DNA of 64,000 nucleotides from a virus. Location: positions 51,536-115,535 of the IMG/VR virus record IMGVR_UViG_3300025098_000018. One strand, written 5' to 3'. Both the position numbers and the translations under genes were made by a program. The notes beneath the pieces are model-generated. The model was not told the DNA's origin. It searched no databases and saw only the letters and a list, made by a program, of their open reading frames with translations. This document shows positions 32,074-42,844 of the stretch, in pieces (within the stretch, counting starts at the first letter, position 1; each line of letters begins with the position of its first letter).

Positions 32074-34917
32074 TTAATTACCTGATCCTTCTTTATATTT
32101 TAAAAATTTATATTTAGCCATTGCTAAGTCTCTTCCAGAACCTGTATACGTGTGATCCTTAGGGTCTCCAAAAAACTCGTTGTTTATTCTACCTACATTA
32201 TAAACAGGTGCTCTAAGCATTCCATTATGATCTAACCCAGGAGGTATATCATGAATTGGTGCAAAGTTTATGGTTAACTTTACTAACATTGGCGCTTTCG
32301 AACCTACTCTACTAGTCTCCCAAGGCACTTCATTGTAATTAACATCTAACTGCGTTATAAATCCTGCCAAGCCTCTACTCATTCCACTTTCATAAGACTT
32401 AGTTATAGGATTATTAACTTTTCCATCTTTCATAGGCTTCATAAGATCGTCTGCAGCTCCTCCTTTACTGAGTTTGTGAATTTGACTTGCAACTATTTTT
32501 GATGCATCTGCATAAACTTCGATTGTTTCATCAGCTGGTATCTCAGGAGGTAGTTTAAAAATATCTGCAACTGACTTTGCTTCGTTTTCACTATAAAAAG
32601 GATTAGCAATTTTAACTTTATAAAAGTTGTCTTCATCAGCTGCACTATCTATAAGTTCTGCTATTTTAACAGGAGAATCTATTGTAACCATCATTGGTCT
32701 TTTACCAAAAGAAAGAGTTAAGCCTAAAATATCTGAGCCTCCTTGATCTACTTTGTAATTTCCCGGTAATAGTTCATAATGTCGATTGCTTGCATCTAAT
32801 GCTTTTTCAGCACCTAAGTCTGCCTGTCTTTCGCCTACTCCGTGAAGTCTAGAAAGGTTTGTTCTACTATAGTTGCTTTTAATAACGTCACCAACTCTTA
32901 GTCTTACTAAAGGTGAAGCATTTGGTACTTGTGTAAAAGGATATTTAAAATCTATTTTTGGATTGCCGCTTTTGTCAAATACAACTTCACCTTCTTTTCT
33001 CTCTAAGACATTAAAGCCATCAGACCATTGTGGATATACCATTGCAACAATTTTATTTATTTGATACCACATTAAATCATGATCAGACTCTGATGTTGAT
33101 GCTAGTGTAAAAGATACATTAATATTTCTTGTTGTTTTTACATATGTTCGAACATCATCAATTCTACCAAAACCGCTGCTAGAGTTGTATTCTGGATTAA
33201 AAGAGTCAGTTATACTTTCTATAAAAGCATGAAAAGACAAAATCTCGTTCGTTCTAATGTCATGCAAGTAAAAAGGCATATACTCTGCCTCTAATGCATT
33301 TTCAATTTCAGTCACAGCATAATCAGGAATTCTTTTTTCATCATCAGAAAGTGTATAAAAATTTTGCATTAAATCTTTACCTAATTTTATATCTGTCTTT
33401 CCATTTGCTGCTAACGCTCTATAAAGTGACGGATGCATTGAAAACATCTGCGGCAAAGCTCTTATTCTCGTAGATTGGCCAGGTTTTTTACCTTTAGCTA
33501 TAGATATTTCATCGTCTGTTTTCTCTCCATCAGAGTCTTTATATAACCAGCTATAAGACTTTATTGCTTGCTGAGAACGTGAACTTGCGTCTGCAGGTGC
33601 ATCTAAGCCTATAGCCGCTGCAGCTGCAGCTGCTGCAGCTACAGCTGTGGGTTTCACAGTACTTTTCTCTGGTTTATATTCACCTTGAGTTAATATTTCT
33701 GCGATGTCACCTGTAAGTGCTTTTCCATCAAAAGTCATTAATTCAATAGCAGCATCAATATTTTTGTTTGATTTGTTTCCTGAAACTCTATTGAAAGGTG
33801 AATCTATTGCATTATCTCTAAGATACGTGTATTTATAAACGTACTTATTGATATATTTTAAGCCAATTTGTATTCTTTCTATATAAAACTTAAAGTAATA
33901 ATAGTTTAAGTCTGTAAATAAGTCTGGAACAGCAGCTTCTTTTTCTTTAGCTTTGTAGAGTATTTCTTGATTCCAGTGTCTTTCTTGATAAAATTTTCTA
34001 AATAGGAGGTTTGCTCTATTATTGACTGTTTGATTTGATAACGCAGCAAGCCCAATACTTACAAGACTTTCTGCAATAACCATTAAAGCCTTAGCCCAAT
34101 TAGGATCAAAAGCGCTAACAGCAAACTCTAGCTTATTGTTTTGTTTTTTAGTTTCTTTTAAAATTTCATCAAAGTCTATTAACATATCTGGTGCTAGCCA
34201 TTGCGTAAACCCTGCAAAATAAGCAAGAATTCTTTGAACAGTGCCTGAACTTTCGTGTGGATAGTTTAAAACATTAAAGACATATCTAGAAAACAAATCA
34301 AATTCTGTAAAATCATATCTGCCTATTCTAAGGCTATATCTTTCAAAAGTAGATGTTTGACTTCCATTTGCTGCAACAAAAGCTTTATTTGCTATTACAA
34401 TTACTTCAACAAGTACTATTCTTAGTATAGACTCGGCAAAGTAAGAAAAAAGTGCACCTAATAATTTCCCTGAAATGTCTAGAGCATCCGCATCAAGTCT
34501 AATTCCTCCTAACATTTCTAGTTCATCTGCAAAGACAACTGTTTTTATTTTTTCATCTTTTTCGTTGACTTCGCTATAAGAATTAAAGGGGGTATAAGAA
34601 GATATTTTCCCAGGAGTATCTTTTACATTGCCATCTGTGTCAATAAAACCAAAACTCTTGTCGTTTTCGATATTAGATATTATTTTTTTATGTCCTGAAT
34701 CAGCATCATCTGACAACGAACCAAAGTCTATATCTGCTTGAACACCATCATAAATAGTATTATTGAGTTGTTTTGCTGCAGGTAAATCACTTAAATAAGA
34801 ACTCTCATCATCATCAGTTAATTTGTCTGGATATATTTTTCCTTCAAGCTCTTGGCTTGCATCTTCTTTATATTTTTGTATCGACCCATCAGGATTGAGA
34901 ATATACTTGTTTGCCAT
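32074..34917 (-). CDS. Large baseplate/tail structural protein
   Basis: 947 residues. The N-terminal 120 residues are acidic and low-complexity; a hydrophobic helical segment (SYFAESILRIVLVEVIVIA) lies near 155-180. A poly-Ala stretch (nine Ala) is at about 425-435. The block LSFHAFIESITDSFNPEY...GRIDDVRTYVKTTRNINVSFTL (about 560-605) is a pattern shared by tail proteins that sit on the tube or baseplate, and IHDIPPGLDHNGMLRAP near 890 closes it. I infer a baseplate or tube-initiator role; the exact T4 equivalent is not clear. Confidence 0.6.
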   Translation of the reverse strand: MANKYILNPDGSIQKYKEDASQELEGKIYPDKLTDDDESSYLSDLPAAKQLNNTIYDGVQADIDFGSLSDDADSGHKKIISNIENDKSFGFIDTDGNVKDTPGKISSYTPFNSYSEVNEKDEKIKTVVFADELEMLGGIRLDADALDISGKLLGALFSYFAESILRIVLVEVIVIANKAFVAANGSQTSTFERYSLRIGRYDFTEFDLFSRYVFNVLNYPHESSGTVQRILAYFAGFTQWLAPDMLIDFDEILKETKKQNNKLEFAVSAFDPNWAKALMVIAESLVSIGLAALSNQTVNNRANLLFRKFYQERHWNQEILYKAKEKEAAVPDLFTDLNYYYFKFYIERIQIGLKYINKYVYKYTYLRDNAIDSPFNRVSGNKSNKNIDAAIELMTFDGKALTGDIAEILTQGEYKPEKSTVKPTAVAAAAAAAAAIGLDAPADASSRSQQAIKSYSWLYKDSDGEKTDDEISIAKGKKPGQSTRIRALPQMFSMHPSLYRALAANGKTDIKLGKDLMQNFYTLSDDEKRIPDYAVTEIENALEAEYMPFYLHDIRTNEILSFHAFIESITDSFNPEYNSSSGFGRIDDVRTYVKTTRNINVSFTLASTSESDHDLMWYQINKIVAMVYPQWSDGFNVLERKEGEVVFDKSGNPKIDFKYPFTQVPNASPLVRLRVGDVIKSNYSRTNLSRLHGVGERQADLGAEKALDASNRHYELLPGNYKVDQGGSDILGLTLSFGKRPMMVTIDSPVKIAELIDSAADEDNFYKVKIANPFYSENEAKSVADIFKLPPEIPADETIEVYADASKIVASQIHKLSKGGAADDLMKPMKDGKVNNPITKSYESGMSRGLAGFITQLDVNYNEVPWETSRVGSKAPMLVKLTINFAPIHDIPPGLDHNGMLRAPVYNVGRINNEFFGDPKDHTYTGSGRDLAMAKYKFLKYKEGSGN

Positions 34918-34919
34918 TT

Positions 34920-35177
34920 TTATTTGTCCTTGATAATATTATCATTATCTTTCATAAAATCTTGCAGAGACAAACCTCGTAATCGAGAGAACTTAGTTTC
35001 ATCTATTTGACCTTCAACTAGTGATTTTCCAATAGCATTAAGTTCTTTTTCTGCAATTTCGTTAAACATTTTTAAATATTCTTCCTCGGTCTTTCCAGTC
35101 TTTTTAGCAAATGCTTTGCATAGTGCCTTGTCAAGTCCAAGTTTTGTAATCACTTCTTTTACATCTAATTTATTCAT
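34920..35177 (-). CDS. Unidentified 85-residue protein in the tail cluster
   Basis: Not recognised. All-helical and charged: DVKEVITKLGLDKALCKAFAKK, then GKTEEEYLKMFNEIAEKELNAI, then a short tail. No membrane segment. It lies between the second tape measure and the 947-residue baseplate protein, 2 bases before the latter, so a small tail assembly or chaperone role is possible but unproven. Confidence 0.65.
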   Translation of the reverse strand: MNKLDVKEVITKLGLDKALCKAFAKKTGKTEEEYLKMFNEIAEKELNAIGKSLVEGQIDETKFSRLRGLSLQDFMKDNDNIIKDK

Positions 35178-35192
35178 AATACATTCTCACTT

Positions 35193-38100
35193 TTAACTTC
35201 CAGAAGGCTGGACTGTTTCTATTGTCGCAGCAGTACCATCACTGCCAATGTTAAAGCATCTAGACCCTAATGCACTCTCTGTTAAGCTCATGACACCATT
35301 TGTATACTCAGGCATGCCTAATATTCTAACAAGATTACTCTTTGCCATCGACTTCATTAGCTTGTCTATAATTTCGTTTGTAAAGACAAAGTCTGCTGTA
35401 ACTTCAATATTTTCTTCTTCTAACTTCTTTTTAAGTTGAGTTAGCTTTTGATTTTGATCTTCAACTTTTTGTTTAGTCAATCGATTACTTCTATTTATTT
35501 TAATTTCTTTTGCACCTGAATAATTTGAAGCAGCAATTGTTGTAGCGCTTGTTTCTTCTTCAAAAAGACTAGGTAAAGATACAGATGCTAGTAAATTGTT
35601 TAAAATGTTTTTGCTTTGACTTACATTTATATACTTGTTTAAAAACTCTAAGTCACCAACTGATTGTCCATCTTTTACCATCTCTTCACTAGGACCACTT
35701 GGCTTTTGTTCTAAAATAGTATTTGATTGTTCTTCGTAAGTCGTAAGTCCACCTTTAAGTGTATTTTTAAATATTTTTTGGTAATAAGGACTACCCGCAA
35801 AATTACCTACTTCAAATTCTGGGCTTATGCTGTTCATATATCCTGAATCTTTAGATTTTTTAGCTGCAGCTGTTATTTCTTCACCATAATTTGCCCAGAA
35901 AGATTTAAAGTAGATATTATTAAAATAAGGCGCAAAATCACTGCCTTGTACAAGACTACCCATTAACTTTGAAGTTATTTTATTTTCCATGTACTTATCA
36001 AATTCTCGGGCTGTAGTTACTGATTTTGTTTCTTTACTTGTAAACCAATCATACAAGCCGTAAGCCATCATTCCTGCTCCAGCCAATCCGAGTGCACCTG
36101 CTGCAACTACATTAACACCAGGTATTGCTGAAAGGAACGGAAGCATTGCTGCCATTTTTGAAGCTAAAAGCACTCCTCCAGCGCCTGCTAAACCTGCAGT
36201 TGCAATATTACCATGTACAGCATGATCATCAGCGTTTGCAAAATCGTCTTGTGCATTAATTTGCTGTATAGTAGAAAGATCTCTTCCTTTATAAGCACCT
36301 TGACTTATTCCTTGCATAACTGCAGCTGTTTGAAGTGCAATATTTCTAAAATCATCCTCAGAATTACCTTCTTCTGTAAATCTTGTCTTAAGACTTTCTA
36401 TTACAGTTTGTAGCTGTGCTTTTTGTCCTTTGTCAGTTACAGTTGATGCTCTGTCATTTAAGTCGTGTATCATTGAAGCTAGATTTTTTCTATTAACTGT
36501 CCCTTCTTTACCTAAAGTTTCAGATATTTCTTGCATTGTTTCACTAGCTGGTTTTCTTTGACTTTTCAAAGAAGTTTGTGCTAAAGCAACACTTGGCTTT
36601 GCACCAAATTGTGTACCAAAAATCTTATCAATTCCAGCAGCTAGAGCACCTCCAAAAATGCCAATAACTACTTCAAAAATATCACCAAAGCCTTCCATTA
36701 ACCAACCGGTTAAACTAATCATACCGTCTGACTTTGAAAAGAAGTCAGTAACTGCATTCTTTAATGAGTCGCCCATTTTTGTAACATCACCCGGATTCCA
36801 TCCAAAAAACGTTTCAATTATGTTCTTATAAGGGTTTCTTGCATCCATCTTTGTTTTAAGCGTGTCAATACCATCATTTGCAGTCATTAGTAATGCTGTA
36901 AAGCCAATTGCTGCTCCTTTAATAATACCACCCATTATTCTACCACTCAAATTGACTAAGACACCTACATTTTTTTCATTTGCTGCGCCAATTGATTTCA
37001 TTCCATCACTTAGCTCTTTACCTGCATTTGATGCTGCAACTGCACTATTTTGTAAAGCTTTTGTAGGTTCATCAAAATTAAAAAGCTGACCTATGAAATG
37101 AGACATAACTTCTACAGTTTTTGTTAGTCCTCCTTTAAATGCTTTACTCTTAAAAATTCCTAACATTATATTAATAATACTGTTTATAGGTTTAACTAGT
37201 CCACTCCATGTTTTAGGATCTAGTTTTTTAGCGTAATTGTATATTCCTTCGTATCCTTGACTTAGAGAAACCATTACATCTTTTAGTTCTCCCGTAAGAG
37301 TTGTGCTATCTGCGACACCTGATGCAAATGCTTTAAAAGGGCTATCGAAAGTCATGACTTTTTGAACTTCTTTTATTGCGCTATTAAGTTTTTTAAGTGA
37401 AGCCATTTGCTTAGCCTCAGGTCTTTCAGAAGCCATTTTGTCAACTGCTTCTTGATGTGTTAAACCTAAGTCTCTATAATTCATAAGCGCTGCTAAAGAC
37501 TCTGCAGACATTCCTGTATGCTGTGCCATCAAGTCTTTCTCAAACCTATTTAAATCTTCAAAAGCCCTGCCAGTTTCAAGCATAGAATTTCTAAACATAT
37601 TAATAATATCTTCTGGATTTTTAGCTTGTATCATATCAAACGCATCGAGATTCATACCAAAAGTTTGTGATAATATTGCAACAGAATTTGCAGCGTCTTC
37701 AAAAGTTTTAAACTTATCGAATACAGCGACAGCGTCTTCTAGCTTAATTCTCATTTGCGTTAATCTTGCTGTTGTTGAAGCAATTTCTTCATCTGACAGG
37801 TGACCGAATTGCGTAATGTTTTTACGCATGATCATAAAGTTTTTTGAAAGCCTCTTTCTATCAACACCAAACTCTTTAGCTGTTGATTCTAAAGTTACAC
37901 CTAACTTTGCCATTCTAACATTAATATGCTCTAAGTTGACTGATGCATCTAACGCCATATACTGGATGTCCTCTGAAGAAAAACCAAAACCTCTAACCAT
38001 TTTAGTAAAATTTTTAAGTCTTTTTTCGTCGCCCATAATACTTCTTCCAAATATTTCAGAAAAATGTCCCATTGCAGCAACATTTGTCCCAACTTCTTTG

Positions 38101-39053
38101 ATCATATTAGCAATACCACTTGCACCCATATCAAATAACTTGACTAACTCGCTTGATGGGTTTTGGAATTCTAATAGCATTCCTTTTCCTCTAGCAGTCA
38201 TTTCTTGAATTCCTTGGCCTATGCTTGATTCAAAGTCAAAGCTTTCTTTAAGATCTTCGGCAGACTGTTGAATGACTTCTACAAGATCTGTCCTTATTTG
38301 ATTACCTAGCTTTGCAGCTTCTTGCACTATGGTAAAAGGTATTGTTAAAGAAAATTTAACAAATTGAGTTGCAGCGCCTACAAGAGAACCTATAGAGCTT
38401 ACAACAGTTTTTATCATGCCAAAAGCACCCATAAATATATTTTTAAATGTAGACGCAATACCTCCTACTAAATTGGATATTTTTTCATCTAACTCTTTAA
38501 TTGCTTCAACAAAGCTTCTTGATTCTACTTTTAAACCTTTTGTATTTTCTCTAAAAGTCAGTATGTCATCACTAATTTGTGACATGTTACCGCTTATGTC
38601 ATCGCTAACACCAGATAAACTTTCAGACACACTTTGACAGCTAGCTGCAGCGCTAGTTACACTTTCTTTTAAGCCTGTCAAGCTTTTTGAATTTGCAGTC
38701 AAGCCTTTAGATGCAGTTTCACTTACTTCCTCTAGACTTTGTGAAACGTTTTGCATTGATTGAGAATCAATATTAGTTATAACAGTCTCAGCAGCTTGTG
38801 CAATACTTTCAGTTATTATTTCAGCACTTTGAGACATATTTGAAACACTACTTTGAACACCTTGGAATGTCTGAGCCATGTTAATCATCATGTCTGCTTG
38901 ACTTTTTGTAATTTCATTTATTTTTTCAAGTCTGTTTGCAACTTGTTCAAGAACACTATTTAGCTCTTTAGCCAAGTCAGTTTGACTTGCATCTATAGCT
39001 GACGTATTACTTGAATTAGGATCATTAGGATTGTTTTCTGTTTCGTCTGCCAT
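35193..39053 (-). CDS. Tape measure protein, second copy
   Basis: 1286 residues. The first 200 residues are Gln/Ser-rich coiled coil (SQADMMINMAQTFQGVQSS...). The block from about 255 to 660 is clearly paralogous to the preceding gene: FDFESSIGQGIQEMT, GHFSEIFGRSIMG, RNSMLETGRAFEDLNRFEKDLMAQHTG and MNYRDLGLTHQEAVDKM each have close counterparts there. Hydrophobic helices lie near 715-735 and at about 945-1010 (AAMLPFLSAIPGVNVVAAGA), as usual for tape measures that enter the host membrane. The C-terminus is charged coiled coil. It sets tail length and forms the inner core; two tape measures in one tail is unusual. Confidence 0.82.
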   Translation of the reverse strand: MADETENNPNDPNSSNTSAIDASQTDLAKELNSVLEQVANRLEKINEITKSQADMMINMAQTFQGVQSSVSNMSQSAEIITESIAQAAETVITNIDSQSMQNVSQSLEEVSETASKGLTANSKSLTGLKESVTSAAASCQSVSESLSGVSDDISGNMSQISDDILTFRENTKGLKVESRSFVEAIKELDEKISNLVGGIASTFKNIFMGAFGMIKTVVSSIGSLVGAATQFVKFSLTIPFTIVQEAAKLGNQIRTDLVEVIQQSAEDLKESFDFESSIGQGIQEMTARGKGMLLEFQNPSSELVKLFDMGASGIANMIKEVGTNVAAMGHFSEIFGRSIMGDEKRLKNFTKMVRGFGFSSEDIQYMALDASVNLEHINVRMAKLGVTLESTAKEFGVDRKRLSKNFMIMRKNITQFGHLSDEEIASTTARLTQMRIKLEDAVAVFDKFKTFEDAANSVAILSQTFGMNLDAFDMIQAKNPEDIINMFRNSMLETGRAFEDLNRFEKDLMAQHTGMSAESLAALMNYRDLGLTHQEAVDKMASERPEAKQMASLKKLNSAIKEVQKVMTFDSPFKAFASGVADSTTLTGELKDVMVSLSQGYEGIYNYAKKLDPKTWSGLVKPINSIINIMLGIFKSKAFKGGLTKTVEVMSHFIGQLFNFDEPTKALQNSAVAASNAGKELSDGMKSIGAANEKNVGVLVNLSGRIMGGIIKGAAIGFTALLMTANDGIDTLKTKMDARNPYKNIIETFFGWNPGDVTKMGDSLKNAVTDFFSKSDGMISLTGWLMEGFGDIFEVVIGIFGGALAAGIDKIFGTQFGAKPSVALAQTSLKSQRKPASETMQEISETLGKEGTVNRKNLASMIHDLNDRASTVTDKGQKAQLQTVIESLKTRFTEEGNSEDDFRNIALQTAAVMQGISQGAYKGRDLSTIQQINAQDDFANADDHAVHGNIATAGLAGAGGVLLASKMAAMLPFLSAIPGVNVVAAGALGLAGAGMMAYGLYDWFTSKETKSVTTAREFDKYMENKITSKLMGSLVQGSDFAPYFNNIYFKSFWANYGEEITAAAKKSKDSGYMNSISPEFEVGNFAGSPYYQKIFKNTLKGGLTTYEEQSNTILEQKPSGPSEEMVKDGQSVGDLEFLNKYINVSQSKNILNNLLASVSLPSLFEEETSATTIAASNYSGAKEIKINRSNRLTKQKVEDQNQKLTQLKKKLEEENIEVTADFVFTNEIIDKLMKSMAKSNLVRILGMPEYTNGVMSLTESALGSRCFNIGSDGTAATIETVQPSGS

Positions 39054-39067
39054 TTTTTATCCTTGTT

Positions 39068-42000
39068 TTATACGTCAAATGCTACTTTTGTCTTTACTGG
39101 TTTGTTTTCTTTATTTGTAATTATACTTATTATATTGTCATATAAATCAAACAATTTAACAAAATCTTCTTCGTCTGCTTCGTAGTCCAAACTTTTTCTA
39201 TCTAAAATATTGTCTGAAAGTTTGTTTACAGAAGCTTCAGCTTTGTTTAGCTCTTTTTTTAAACCTATAATTTTTATTTCACTAATTTCTTTTGACTGAC
39301 CGAAGTAGTCTGTTAATCCAATAAACAAGTTATTTAAAAATCCGCCTTTTTTAGCTGCTAATACTGTGTCAAAATCATCTAAAAAATAATTTTTATCAGG
39401 TGTAACAAGAACTGTATTTTTACCTGTGTACTCTAAGTCTTGTACGCTTTGAGGCAATTCGTATTTTCCTTTATTATTAATAATTTTTTTAGAATCAATT
39501 AGTCTTTGTAAAGTATTAATTGCAAGACCTTGAGACTTAATTACATTATTTGCAGAACTAAAGACTAAATTTTCATCACTGCTATAATGTCCATCAATAT
39601 CTGGTCCTTTTATTAAAGCATTTGATAGTTCTTTTGATTTTTTATTCGCAAAATTAGCATCTTTATCGTACCACTTCGGTTTATTTTCAACTCCTTTAAA
39701 CAAATTGAAAACTTCGTAAGGCATATAAGAGTTTACTTTGTATGCGTTCTTTGCTATGTCAAGTATTGCCTGTGCTCTTTGCGGTTCTTCTGCATCATCA
39801 ATTATACTGCCAAGCGTATCAAATTTAAAATTTCCAGTATTTTTAATATAGTTTATATTTTGAGAAGTTTTTGGACTGTTTAAAAAGTTATGAGCAGGAG
39901 ATCCTTGAGGAAATGATTTTTGCAAGTCTTCGATATAACTTATGTATGTGCCTATATAACCTTCTTTTAACTCTCCTTTTACATGCGTTTTACTTATAAG
40001 CTCTGACATGTCCATATTTAGACTTTCTCCAGAACCAACACCGTCTTTTGCATATCTTGCTGCTTCAATATCAAAACCCATTGCTCTAAGACCTGCCTGT
40101 GTAAATCTATTTGAGCTGTCATAGTATTCTGAAGTCATGCTACCAAGAATTCCTAACAAAGAACCTGCAAATTGTAATAGTACTTCAGACAAATCTTCTA
40201 AAACTGAAGAAGCCATTGACATCAAAGAAGGCAGTTTTGTTACAAAGTCACCTACAGCTGTGCCTAATGAATTACTTATACCATCAGCATCATTTTCGCT
40301 AATGCCTAACCAATTTAATATTGTGTATTCTTTTACTGGAATTCCTTTTTTAGCAGCATCTTCTTTCATTTGATCTGTCATTGTAAGACCTAACGATGTA
40401 ACTGCCTTATCTGTGCCTCCTGCTAATAAATGAAATGCTGCAGTAATTCCGTAAATTGCACCTTTAATAATTCCACCCATTATTTTTCCACCAACTGTAA
40501 CCATGTTTTGAAAGAGAGAACCGCCAGAACTTGTCATGCTGCTAAGATCTCTATAGAGTTCATTGACTCTCTCTTCTACAGACATCTTGTTTATTGTCTT
40601 AAGCTTATTAGGATCAGTTTCTATATCATGAGAAAAATGTGTTAAAAATCTGCTAGCAGTACCTACTGTTATCGCCATGACTTTTTTAAATCCGTCACCG
40701 TTTACTGTTTCATCGAAATTTTTTAAAACCTTGATTATTGGATTTAAAGCTGCACTTACACTTGATAAATTTAAGCTAGCTCCCATATCTCTAATTTTAG
40801 AATATATTGTGCTTAAAGAAATTAATTTTTTTTGCAACTCTTTTTGGTTCATTGCGTTGTCGCTTAGACCTGCAAAGAAAGCTTGGAATGGGTTTGAAAA
40901 AGTCATTGTTTTTTGAACTAATTTTATTGTAGAAGTTAGACCTTTAATCATTTTTTCTTGTTCTTTAGTTGGATCTTGAGCTTCTAGCTTTTTTCTAGCT
41001 TCGTCTTGAGTTAATCCTAAATTCATATAGTTCATTAATGAGGAAAGACCTTGCTCAGATACTCCTGTTATAGATGCCATTAAAGATTTTTCATGTCTAT
41101 TTAGATCTTTAAACGCTTTGCCTGACTGAAACATTGCGTCTCTAAATTGTTGTAGCATTTCGCCTGGATCTCTTGAATTTAATAAATCAAATGCGTCTAT
41201 GTTCATTTCAAAAGTTTGAAAAAGCATTGCAGAAGTTTTTGCAGCTTCTTCAAAAGTAGTAAACTTTTTAAATACATTAACAGCATCTTCTGTTTTAACT
41301 TTCATTGACCTAAGTTTGCCTGTCAAATCAGCAATTTCATTTGAAGATAAATGTCCAAATTCAGATATATTTGTCCTAAGTGCATGAAAGTCTTTTGTAA
41401 GTGCTTTAAAGTCTTGATCATTCCTATCAGCAACAGCTTTTATAACTTCACTAGTTCTAGTAAGAGTATCAATAGGATGCTCACCTGCGTTATATGCTTC
41501 TAGTGCGTAATATGCCATTTCTTTTGAGCCTATTCCCATTGCTCGTTGCATTTCTATAACAAATTGACCGTTCTCTGTACTCCCTAAGATAGATGGACCA
41601 AAAATTTCAGCATAGTGACCCATATCATCGACAGCTTTAAAAGTTTCTTTGAGAAATGTTGCAGCACCTGAAGCGCCTAGACCAAAAAGTTTTACTAGTC
41701 TAGACTTAGGGTTTTGAAAAGTTTTAAGAAGGCCCTTAGCAGTTTGTGTCATTTTATCTGCATTTTTACCAATAGCTGATGTTAAATCAAAAGACTCTTT
41801 TGCTTCTTCACCAGCACCCTGTATAGTTTCAACTAAATCAGTTCTTATTTGATTACCTATACCTACAGCAATTTTTGCGATTGTAAAAGGTAGTGTGGTT
41901 GTAAATGCAAGAAATTTTGTCAATGAGCCTATTAAAGATGTAAAAATATTTAATGCTGATTTTGCAAAATTAATTAACATCATTGGTATATCTTTAAATA

Positions 42001-42553
42001 AAGATAAGCCACCTGTAAATAGCGCATCTTTTACCTTAACTAGCATTGATACTATTTTAGTCCATACTTTTAATAAAGTAGACTGTCCTTTAACAGTATC
42101 TTTTATTTCTAAAATTTCTTTGCTTGTCTTGTCTAAGTTTTTGTGTATATCACCTGTAGCATTAAGCAAGTCGCCTGTTTTTAAAATATCTTCATTTGAC
42201 TTTTTAGATTGCATAGAAGACTTTGATATATCTATTTTTGATTTATCTACAGACTTAGCTGCTGTTTCCATACTTTGTGAAATGTCTGTACTAACTTTTT
42301 TGCTATTTGATGTTATATTATCAATAACAGATTTTGTATTAGCAACTTCGTTTAACTCGTTTGACATGCTTTGAGACTTTGAAGCAGCTTGATCAATTTT
42401 TTTAGACTGACTAGCCATGTTTTCAACAGCTTGAGAAGCAATCTGAGTCTGATCAGAACTTTTAGCTGATAAGCCTCCGTAAGAAGTGAGCAAAGAATCT
42501 AATGCAGAAAGCAGACTTTTTGATACATCTAGCTGTTGTTGAATAACGTTCAT
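39068..42553 (-). CDS. Tape measure protein, first copy
   Basis: 1161 residues. N-terminal coiled coil with many Ser/Lys repeats (residues 1-165), a hydrophobic stretch around 185-225, then the shared block FDLTSAIGKNADKMT, GHYAEIFGPSILG, RDAMFQSGKAFKDLNRHEKSLMASITG and MNYMNLGLTQDEARKKL. T4 gp29 is about half this length. The start codon overlaps the upstream stop (TAATG), and the second copy follows 14 bases later. The pair presumably arose by duplication and diverged; only the central block is still easy to align by eye. Confidence 0.82.
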   Translation of the reverse strand: MNVIQQQLDVSKSLLSALDSLLTSYGGLSAKSSDQTQIASQAVENMASQSKKIDQAASKSQSMSNELNEVANTKSVIDNITSNSKKVSTDISQSMETAAKSVDKSKIDISKSSMQSKKSNEDILKTGDLLNATGDIHKNLDKTSKEILEIKDTVKGQSTLLKVWTKIVSMLVKVKDALFTGGLSLFKDIPMMLINFAKSALNIFTSLIGSLTKFLAFTTTLPFTIAKIAVGIGNQIRTDLVETIQGAGEEAKESFDLTSAIGKNADKMTQTAKGLLKTFQNPKSRLVKLFGLGASGAATFLKETFKAVDDMGHYAEIFGPSILGSTENGQFVIEMQRAMGIGSKEMAYYALEAYNAGEHPIDTLTRTSEVIKAVADRNDQDFKALTKDFHALRTNISEFGHLSSNEIADLTGKLRSMKVKTEDAVNVFKKFTTFEEAAKTSAMLFQTFEMNIDAFDLLNSRDPGEMLQQFRDAMFQSGKAFKDLNRHEKSLMASITGVSEQGLSSLMNYMNLGLTQDEARKKLEAQDPTKEQEKMIKGLTSTIKLVQKTMTFSNPFQAFFAGLSDNAMNQKELQKKLISLSTIYSKIRDMGASLNLSSVSAALNPIIKVLKNFDETVNGDGFKKVMAITVGTASRFLTHFSHDIETDPNKLKTINKMSVEERVNELYRDLSSMTSSGGSLFQNMVTVGGKIMGGIIKGAIYGITAAFHLLAGGTDKAVTSLGLTMTDQMKEDAAKKGIPVKEYTILNWLGISENDADGISNSLGTAVGDFVTKLPSLMSMASSVLEDLSEVLLQFAGSLLGILGSMTSEYYDSSNRFTQAGLRAMGFDIEAARYAKDGVGSGESLNMDMSELISKTHVKGELKEGYIGTYISYIEDLQKSFPQGSPAHNFLNSPKTSQNINYIKNTGNFKFDTLGSIIDDAEEPQRAQAILDIAKNAYKVNSYMPYEVFNLFKGVENKPKWYDKDANFANKKSKELSNALIKGPDIDGHYSSDENLVFSSANNVIKSQGLAINTLQRLIDSKKIINNKGKYELPQSVQDLEYTGKNTVLVTPDKNYFLDDFDTVLAAKKGGFLNNLFIGLTDYFGQSKEISEIKIIGLKKELNKAEASVNKLSDNILDRKSLDYEADEEDFVKLFDLYDNIISIITNKENKPVKTKVAFDV

Positions 42554-42810
42554 TAGAGTCTCCAGGAAATACCTGTTAAGCTTTCAAATTTACATGTAAT
42601 ATCTTTCTTTTTTTGCATTATGTCTATAATGACGTCTAAAGAATTACATTCATCTAATGAAATTTTTAGTTCTTTAGAAATATCAAGTAGTTCTTTGAGA
42701 CAAACAAGCTCAGCATAGTTTCCATCTAGCTCAACTTCAACATTTTCGCCTATGATGTATTTTGCTGCAATATTATGTAAAAACAATTCTTTTTCGTTAA
42801 TGTATTTCAT
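42553..42810 (-). CDS. Unidentified 85-residue protein before the tape measure
   Basis: Not recognised. Helical with alternating charge (CLKELLDISKELKISLDECNSLDVIIDIM) and a C-terminal TGISWRL. It is stop-start coupled to the first tape measure. Position directly between the gp26/gp51-like pair and the tape measure is where many phages encode small tail assembly factors, so an assembly role is a reasonable guess only. Confidence 0.65.
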   Translation of the reverse strand: MKYINEKELFLHNIAAKYIIGENVEVELDGNYAELVCLKELLDISKELKISLDECNSLDVIIDIMQKKKDITCKFESLTGISWRL

Positions 42811-42844
42811 TTAAAAGCCTCTAATCCTTTATTGTAATTATATA

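Noticed and set aside
41895-42374. Long open plus-strand frame opposite the first tape measure
   Set aside because: Antisense shadow of a well-supported gene; hydrophobic reading of coiled-coil codons.
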